In this document: one piece after another, positions 57,241-64,000 of the stretch
Position numbering within the stretch: position 1 is the first letter of the stretch
How the letters are laid out: each line of letters opens with the position of its first letter
Origin: Dermatemys mawii
Lineage: Eukaryota > Chordata > Testudines > Dermatemydidae
Direction: 5' to 3'
Assembly: GCA_007922305.1 (NCBI GenBank)
Contig: ML677364.1
Location: 16,142,260 to 16,206,259 of the forward strand
Length of the DNA: 64,000 bases
Translations under genes and position numbers: made by a program
Notes under the pieces: generated by a model
Databases searched by the model: none
Seen by the model: the letters and a program-made list of their open reading frames with translations, nothing else
What the model was told of the DNA's origin: nothing

Positions 57241-58860
57241 GTTTCTTAGGGGCTTGAACACACTAAATTGTCAAATAGTCCTTGTCAGTTTATCCTACTG
57301 AAAACAATTCTAAGATGACATTCCCTACAAATACTGTGTAATTCATCCTACCCAAATTCTTCTTGCCTTTTGCAGGTAGAACACATCCTTGCAATGAGCC
57401 AAAAGCTAGCTAGGGAAACTCCCACAACTAAGATAGTTACAAGCTAATTATGCAAATGTTTCACCAACCAAAGTGGTATCTCAAGTGTACTCAACCCCCC
57501 TTCCCCAGAACTTTAGAACTTAAAGATGACATACCCACACCAAGGAGTACTGAAGTCTAACAATTCCCCCTTATTATCCTGCATGGGCTACCTGTACTGT
57601 GGGTAGCAGTGAGAGGGGAGATCTCTCCTTTATTACTATTCCTGTGCAAGTGAGCAGGGAGAGACTGCCACAAGATAAAGGGCTAGTGCAACTTACTTTG
57701 CCCATAATGCAAGGGAGAAGCAGATCCTCAGTATCAACATTTGGTCCATTCTCCGCTCCTGAGACAGCACATGTATGAGCTACCCCTTGCTAAGGGCAGA
57801 CTTCAAGATGCCAATCCCGCCCTAAATGTATTTCAATTACAAAGTGATTGCATGCAGACTTTATGTTTAAAGGGGGGGAAAGAGAGGGAAGTAGAGTTGG
57901 ACAACCAGCCTTAAGCAGTTTATATTAAACAATATAGATGTTCAAGTATGTGCTATTGCATTAACAGCATAATATCATCTGTTGCTAGTGTGGGTGCTGT
58001 GGACAGTTGCTCTCTCAAATGGGTTATTCCATAAAAATAATATTCAATGATATTCCATAAGTCCTTCCATGAGTTCATTTGTTTGGAAACGAATGGAGGT
58101 TTTTACACTGAAACTGAAATCCCAAAAGTCTGCACCACATTTTAAAATGGTGTGTGGTATGTATTTTAAAATAAAGCTTCTCTGTTTCTACTGGCTTATT
58201 GACAACCTTCGTACATACTCACATGACACTCTAAACCTACCGTACATGTGCCACAAAGCGAAAGGTTATCAGAGCTGTCAGTCACTAGTATGTCTTGTTC
58301 TCTAGACACATGAATCTTGTTTGGGTTCAGTGTCTATCTCCCAAGCTGAGAAAATTCAGGAAGGTTAGATGTTGGAACACAATGGAATATTTCCTTGCAT
58401 TAGCTACCAGGGAAAAAAAAAGAGAGAGACACCCTAAAGGCCTTGTCTTTTTTCATTACATTCATAAAAAGCTGTATAATTACAAAGCTTGTGTAATGGT
58501 AATTTTCTATAGAACGTTCATACCATATTAACCCTACAATATATCTGAAGTGACAGAGCTGATACACTGATCAGTCGCCAGCCTGCACATCCTGCTATAG
58601 ATAACGTGACCCACTGAAGCACAGACCAGTCTACATTCTGGCTAGATTCCTGAGAGAGCGCTGGCCGTGGCAGTATAGAATCAGGGCACCACCAGACTGC
58701 ATGCATCACAGGACATTTTGCATTTTGAATATAACCCCACAAAAAAAAAAAAAATCACAAGTGACTTTTTAATAAACAATCCCACTCAATTACATTCCAT
58801 TAATAATCATAAACAAGCCCATACAACTATATCCTTTGGAAAAATAGTGTTTGCCTTTTC
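57241..58860. other. No gene seen
   Basis: Unique sequence. Open frames 58069-58305, 58295-58531 and 58518-58742 lack domains. Confidence 0.5.
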
Positions 58861-59430
58861 TGAGAACATATGTTTGTAAACCATATAACTGGGCCCCGAG
58901 TAATTTCGGAGTGAGTAATTTCCGAATGTGCAATTACAAATGACTAAAGTGCAATAGCTCCCTGAAGCATCATCACAATTTCTGCAGCGAGTGCTTAATT
59001 GTAGCCAGACTTTGTAACCTTAACATGGCCTGTGTCCTTGCCATAACCCTAGGCCCAAGCTCCACTCTTCAATATATGGGAAAATTTTTCAAGCTGATTG
59101 CTCCAATCTGATTAGGGGAAATTATGTAGCTGCCATTTATTCAGTGTCTTGTTACCACGCTCTAACAGCTGCTTTGTAAAAGAGTCCCATTAAGACCATT
59201 TTCTGCCTACTCCAATTCCAGTGTGTCTGTTGAAATAATTGTGACTGCACTGATTGTTCCGGGGGTGCCAACAATTAAAAAATAAAATTGTTTTGGATAT
59301 CAGGTTGGCAAAAAACAACAACTTTAATATCATAATGAATTGGCAAAGAGAATGCGTTTTCCCCTTGTCCGCCCCAGTTTCCCAGTCTGAATTCCTTGGC
59401 ATGTCACAAGGACTTCCTTCCTCGGTGTAT
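58861..59430. other. Conserved-non-coding-like segment
   Basis: A repeat-free stretch with GTAATTTCGGAGTGAGTAAT (a near-doubled GTAATTTCSGA), GCAATTAC, several CAATTA/TAATTG cores, and CAACAATTAAAAAATAAAAT. This density of homeodomain-type AT cores without an ORF is typical of regulatory non-coding DNA. Conservation itself cannot be seen in one sequence. Confidence 0.3.
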
Positions 59431-62400
59431 ACGGATTGAGACAAGCCCAGGTGTCTCTGAGAATGTTAGAGAGGAGACACTCACTATATATATTTTACAT
59501 GCAACTACTAAGAATAACATAACCCCATTTTGTGACAAGAATCCAGACCTTTAATTAGCAGGCTGGGAACCTTAAACATTTTTCTGGATTTTTCAGTCTG
59601 AGTTGTAAGGATACTGTGGCCAACACTCTGCATGTAACTGAAATGTCAAGCCAGCACTGCTGGGGAATAGTCACCGTTCCCTCAAGGGAATCTGTTCCAA
59701 ACTAAAAGAAATGACACACATTCCAAAGTGAAGGTACCTAAAGTACCCCAAAAACTTAACAAATCTTCACCGGTGCTTTCAACCAGTCCTGGAAGGCCAT
59801 CATTTACACTGTGACCAAGACATACATTCCTCCCTTATTTATTCAAAAGTTTTAGGAACCTATGTTTATTTGGTCCAGAATTTTTACTAAACAAGCAGTC
59901 CGATGGGCTGAATCTCAATTAGTTTCTGATTAGAATGTTCTAGATGGGGCAAAAATATTGATGCAGGTTAGCCCTAGCTACTGAACCTCAAAAAATTCAG
60001 GGTTTGGGTTCAGGAGCTCACCTAAATGTCTAACTTCTTATTCGAGCCCTTTGAGATATATTCACTCCTGCTGTAATTCCAATGAGCATCAATTTGGCCC
60101 TTTAAATCTGCAAACTGGGGGTATGCTTCTGCACCTATTGAAGTCAATAGGAGCTTTATGATTGTCTGCATTTGGACTGGGATGAGGCCCTTGGTGTGGT
60201 CATCATGCAAGATTCCTAGTCCAACCCCCTTCCATTCACCTTGAGCATAACTTTTCAGGGTTTTTCAGCATTTTCCCTGTCGTTGAGAAACCATAAAGTA
60301 CAAAGTCAAGTGAAAATGAAAACTTTTTTTTTAAGTCATTCAAGCTTTCCATGTCTCGGAGGTCTGGTTTGAGTAGTGGCAGTGGTTGGAGTTGCTCTTT
60401 ATTGCATCTTGAATGAGCACGGAGGGACAATTCTGTTCTTTGGACACTTATCCAAATGGCTTGGCTTTAACGGACTTCCATGTTTGTATCTGAGAGCAGA
60501 TACTCCAGTTTGCCTTTAACAGTGAGAAAACATCTTTATAGTATATGGCTGCTGTGTGAGTCTCACTGCTGCAAAACTTTCAAACAGAACCCAAGACCAG
60601 GGAAATCCAGTTTCAGGTTTGTCATAAAAACGATCCTCTACAAAGGCTGAGTGTGGCCAATTTACCTCTTTTTTTTTTTTTATGAAGCCCCTCAACACCT
60701 AAGTATCTGAGCACCTCTCAGAATTTAAAAACACCCAATAATATTGATCTTTCTCTCACTCCAACCTGCTGGGAAGAAAGAGAGTGTTACTTTATTTGAT
60801 TGTTGAATTTTGTGTGTGTTGGTTTGTATGTCAGAAGACTTTACTGTGGGGAAAACTAAGCTGAAGAAAATAATTTTGCATTAAGTTCTGAACACAGTGA
60901 GGTTAGTAGATTCTTGTTAATCCAGGTAGCAAATTCCACATTTTAGGTACAACTCTGGTACAAACTCAGGGCCCAAATTTTCATAAATGTGTGCCCAGAA
61001 TAAAGCGCCAACATTTTTACACTGAGGAGCCTAACTTCAGCCTCCAAAGTCCATATTTAGAACCCTAAAGGAGGAGTTTACAAAAGTCCCATTGAAATGA
61101 AGCGAAGCTGATGGATGCGCAGCACTTTTTGACAGGTGTCAGTGAAGACTAAATTCTTCATTACCTCTCTTAGAAAAGACAGGTTGGATACTAGGTGGCA
61201 TTTGCCAGGTCATTAGCTGGCAGGTTTTTGCATGGCTGGTAGATTCCCTCAATGAAGAGATGTTGACAGGGAATAACATTTTAAATAATGCCTAAGTCCC
61301 AGTGAAAGTCACTTTTGAAAAGGGGACGCAGGCTCTTAAGTCACTTATATCTGTTAGTAATCCCATATGTTCCCTACTGTCTTGGACTATCCAGGGATCA
61401 GGGGCCCAGATGTTTATCCTGTTTGTCGTCAGTGATTCTGTGACTACTACTTGTGTGAAAGGGTCACATTTGTGGAAGGAGAATGTTTGTGGTTTTGGCC
61501 CAATAACCACTTCTCAGTCTTGGCAGCCCCTAACACATCCCAGATATGCATGATCTTCTTAATAAAATAAATAGTTAATTCTCTCAGCAAGACAGGTTGG
61601 CTTTGGAATTGAGTCCAGGTCATCTTGGGTTTGTGAGATGATTTGCAACTTTGAGAAGATTTGGGAGCTGTGACTGTGTTACCTTCCTGGCAGATAGAAT
61701 ATAGGCCAAGGGCAGCACTGAAATGGAGGTCTGGGGACAGGCTGTAAGTCAGAACTAGGCTCAGAGTCTGTAGACAAGCCAAATTGAGATCGTGCTTAGA
61801 GTCAGTCAGGGGGTGGAGAGCTAGAGCAGAGTCAGGACCAGAAATGGAGCAAGGTCAGGATAAGGCATGGACAAGGCTGAAGCAGGCAGAAACAAGGCTC
61901 AAGAAAGGCTGGAGACAGGTGTGAAGGAGGCTGAATGCCTAAGAAGTTTGTAACACTGTGATGTAGCAGAAAAGTTCCTAGCTGAGTGTTGCACTAGCTA
62001 ACATGAAGCTCTGGCAGTGAGAGTGAAATACCTGTGTCTGGGGGACATCTGACCCAAGCCCTGGCCAGGGATAGGCTGTTGCAGCAAGTCACTGAGGGCT
62101 CAGCTGGAGAGGTGCGTCATTGTAGATGAGTGAACTGCCCTGGCCCAGTGGTGGGTTTGCCTCTCACTTATCCCTGTTTCAAGGTCCACCTGCAGAGTTA
62201 GCTTTACTCCTGCAGCTTCTCTGTGGTTCCTTTTTCCACAACAAGGAAACTCTAGACCCCTTCTCTCCTGCATCTCTTCCCTCACTGCTTCTTTGGGAAG
62301 AAGACAGGGCTCCTCCCTACTGGGTCTGTTACTGAACTGTGCCTATCACACTCTCCAGGTGCAACCAAATGGGCTAGCTGATCTCTCTTGCTTCTATTAA

Positions 62401-62899
62401 CCCTTTGTTTGTGCATGTGAGGTCCATACAATCCATCCTAGAGTCCATTATTTGCTGCTTTTCTGAAGTCCATGACATGCAGGCAATTGGCATTAGAGTT
62501 ATTTTGTGCTTTAACCGTTATTTTACCTTTCTTTCTGTAAAAATAGAAAAACAGAGATAGAAACATTGTTGTGAGCTCACTATGTGTTGTGGAGAACCCT
62601 GTGATCCTCTCTTTGCAGTCCTCTGATTACAAGAAAAATCTATCCAACCTCTCTATTGCAAGAGTCATTTAAAAGCATTTAGCTGGGGTAACTTGCCCAT
62701 TGACTTTAATAGAAAAAATGTCACAATGTCAAAGTCCCTTTATGGATCCAGTGCATAGTGCTAAAGATGGCTGCCATGACCTGAGAGTTGTCTATACTAG
62801 GGCTCACCACTATGCTGCTAACACTAGTGCAATTGAAAAAATGCCTTTTGTCAAATTTTAACCAAGGTTTCTGAAATGATATTAAATACAGTTTGATCT
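59431..62899. other. No gene seen
   Basis: About 3.5 kb with no confident repeat or exon. CCTATTGAAGTCAATAGG at 60134-60151 is one of the dispersed palindromes. A purine-rich AGGCTGGAG/GGACAAGGCTG-type segment lies at 61740-61930. Open frames (60022-62335) overlap on both strands without domains. Confidence 0.45.
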
Positions 62900-63085
62900 G
62901 GTCTACAACTGGGCATAGCTGGAGGATTCTCTGCACTTCGGAGTTTTCAATACTTCAGACATAGATTAGGGGTTTATTACACAAGTGGGTGGGTGGGTGA
63001 GATTCTGTGACTTACATTGAGCAGGAGGTCAAACTAGATGATCATAATGGTCCCTTCTGACCTTATAGTCTATGAGTCTAGGAGT
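62900..63085 (+). mobile_element. CR1 3'-end fragment
   Basis: 'ggaggattctctgcacttcg', 'acttcagacatagattaggg', CAGGAGGTCAAACTAGATGA, TCATAATGGTCCCTTCTGAC and the terminal GTCTATGAGTCTAGGAG identify a CR1 tail; it is one of the better preserved ones. Confidence 0.85.
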
Positions 63086-64000
63086 AACACTGCCGCCATG
63101 TCTGTATGAGAAAATGGAACTATTAGTAATTGAACCATTGCGATAAAACTTTGTTTAATTACAAATAGTTCAGCATGTCCACACTATCCATGCCAATGTG
63201 TGTTTTCTACTGCTGCAGTTTCACTTTCACATCTGGATTAGTGCTGTTCTGAACTATTTCTTTGAATCTGGGAGATTTTGAAAGGCTACCAGTGAATCGT
63301 GGGGCAGTAATGGGGTGACTATTTGGTCTGACTGTACACCAGCAGCTTTAATCATGTGCACTAAAACGGTGCATACCAAAATGGTATTTAGATGAGCAGA
63401 TCTACTCCAAACAGTATTTGGCAAACAAGTGCACCATTTGGAGTACTTTTGGCCCTGTCTCTAAAACGGTAAAAATTGGTAAAAAATGTACTGGTTCTAA
63501 CTTCAATTCAGTTGAACTGGTATTAAAACTGGTAGGAGTCGTAATATAGACAATGCTTGCACAACCAGATCCCCCTTTAACCACATTTTTCATTAAATCC
63601 ACTGAAAAAACCCAAAACAAATCAAAATGGTGATGAAAACAGCAACAGTCACAGGTGACTCGCCTACCCTCTGGCTCTAACCACTAGGAATATTTTTTGC
63701 AAATTTCCCCAGTGTCAGACAAAGTCTTTGAGTCTAGACACAAGATGTTTTAAAAAGGTACTAGTAGCGTCTCTAGTTTAGACAAGACTTAGGAAGTTGA
63801 TTGCTCTGCTTAGGAATAGCTCACTTGTTCTCAATAAGACCTTCTCAAGTGATACTGAAACCTGTTTTGTCCAGTTGTTTTCAGTACTGGTTCAGAGAAA
63901 TCTGTGGCTGCAAAAAGATTCAGCCATGTTTCAGTTTCCTAGTGTAGGCCAACTTTTGGTGAAATCAATTGAGCTTTGCCCCAAACCGCGGGACTGTGCC
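63086..64000. other. No gene seen
   Basis: Sequence up to the window edge with short texts ('catgtctgtatgag', 'agcatgtccacactatcc') faintly like the TIR-element ends. No supported gene. Confidence 0.4.

Noticed and set aside
1..64000. Search for tRNA, rRNA, CRISPR arrays and viral gene frames
   Set aside because: No cloverleaf with A and B boxes, no rRNA text, no regularly spaced repeats with unique spacers, and no gag, pol or env frames apart from LINE reverse transcriptase.

Overview
This looks like an intergenic or intronic stretch of a reptile nuclear genome, most likely a turtle (a crocodilian is less likely). It is AT-rich and has no complete host gene. It is full of CR1-clade LINE pieces of several subfamilies, MIR-like SINE remnants, hAT-like and other short inverted-repeat DNA elements, and LTR-like fragments. 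The lineage call rests on my recognition of these repeat families, not on a search.

The only long intact reading frames belong to mobile elements. The main feature is at 38043-40592: a 2,550-bp DNA transposon with long imperfect terminal inverted repeats ending CACTG...CAGTG, flanked by TTA on both sides. It carries one uninterrupted 559-codon protein. That protein has a Cys-rich, ZAD-like N-terminus, an acidic/serine-rich linker and a conserved C-terminal part with plausible DDE-type acidic residues. I do not recognise it as a member of a named transposase superfamily. Its 5' leader holds four identical copies of ATTGCATCAT in +,-,-,+ order, matching the core of the C/EBP-ATF (amino-acid response) element. 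A 5'-truncated CR1 LINE at about 33630-35045 keeps 397 open codons of reverse transcriptase.

Layout. 1-263: minus-strand LINE-like fragment. 264-9240: mostly unique sequence with a few SINE remnants and two possible small exons (2389-2434 and 8003-8088, with compatible phases). 9245-11390: pieces of an inverted-repeat element, a truncated LTR-like copy and a CR1 tail. 11391-19650: mostly unique sequence with a degenerate foldback element and MIR-like pieces. 19654-22168: two further possible exons. 22169-25500: SINE and hAT nesting and a minus-strand CR1. 25745-29335: MIR-like and poorly classified repeats. 29336-33630: unique sequence, a 262-bp TIR element and a MIR. 33630-35045: CR1. 36237-37030: a hAT MITE with an 8-bp target duplication and one copy of a dispersed repeat. 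38043-40592: the transposon. 40600-47760: SINE/LINE tails, two foldback elements, the second copy of the dispersed repeat and a minus CR1. 49694-50474: a complete solo-LTR-like copy. 51035-63085: CR1 tails, DNA-element fragments and a segment that looks like a conserved non-coding element.

The exon candidates rest only on splice signals plus open frames. The same test gave clearly false hits elsewhere in the window, so their confidence is limited. No tRNA, rRNA, CRISPR array or viral gene was seen.
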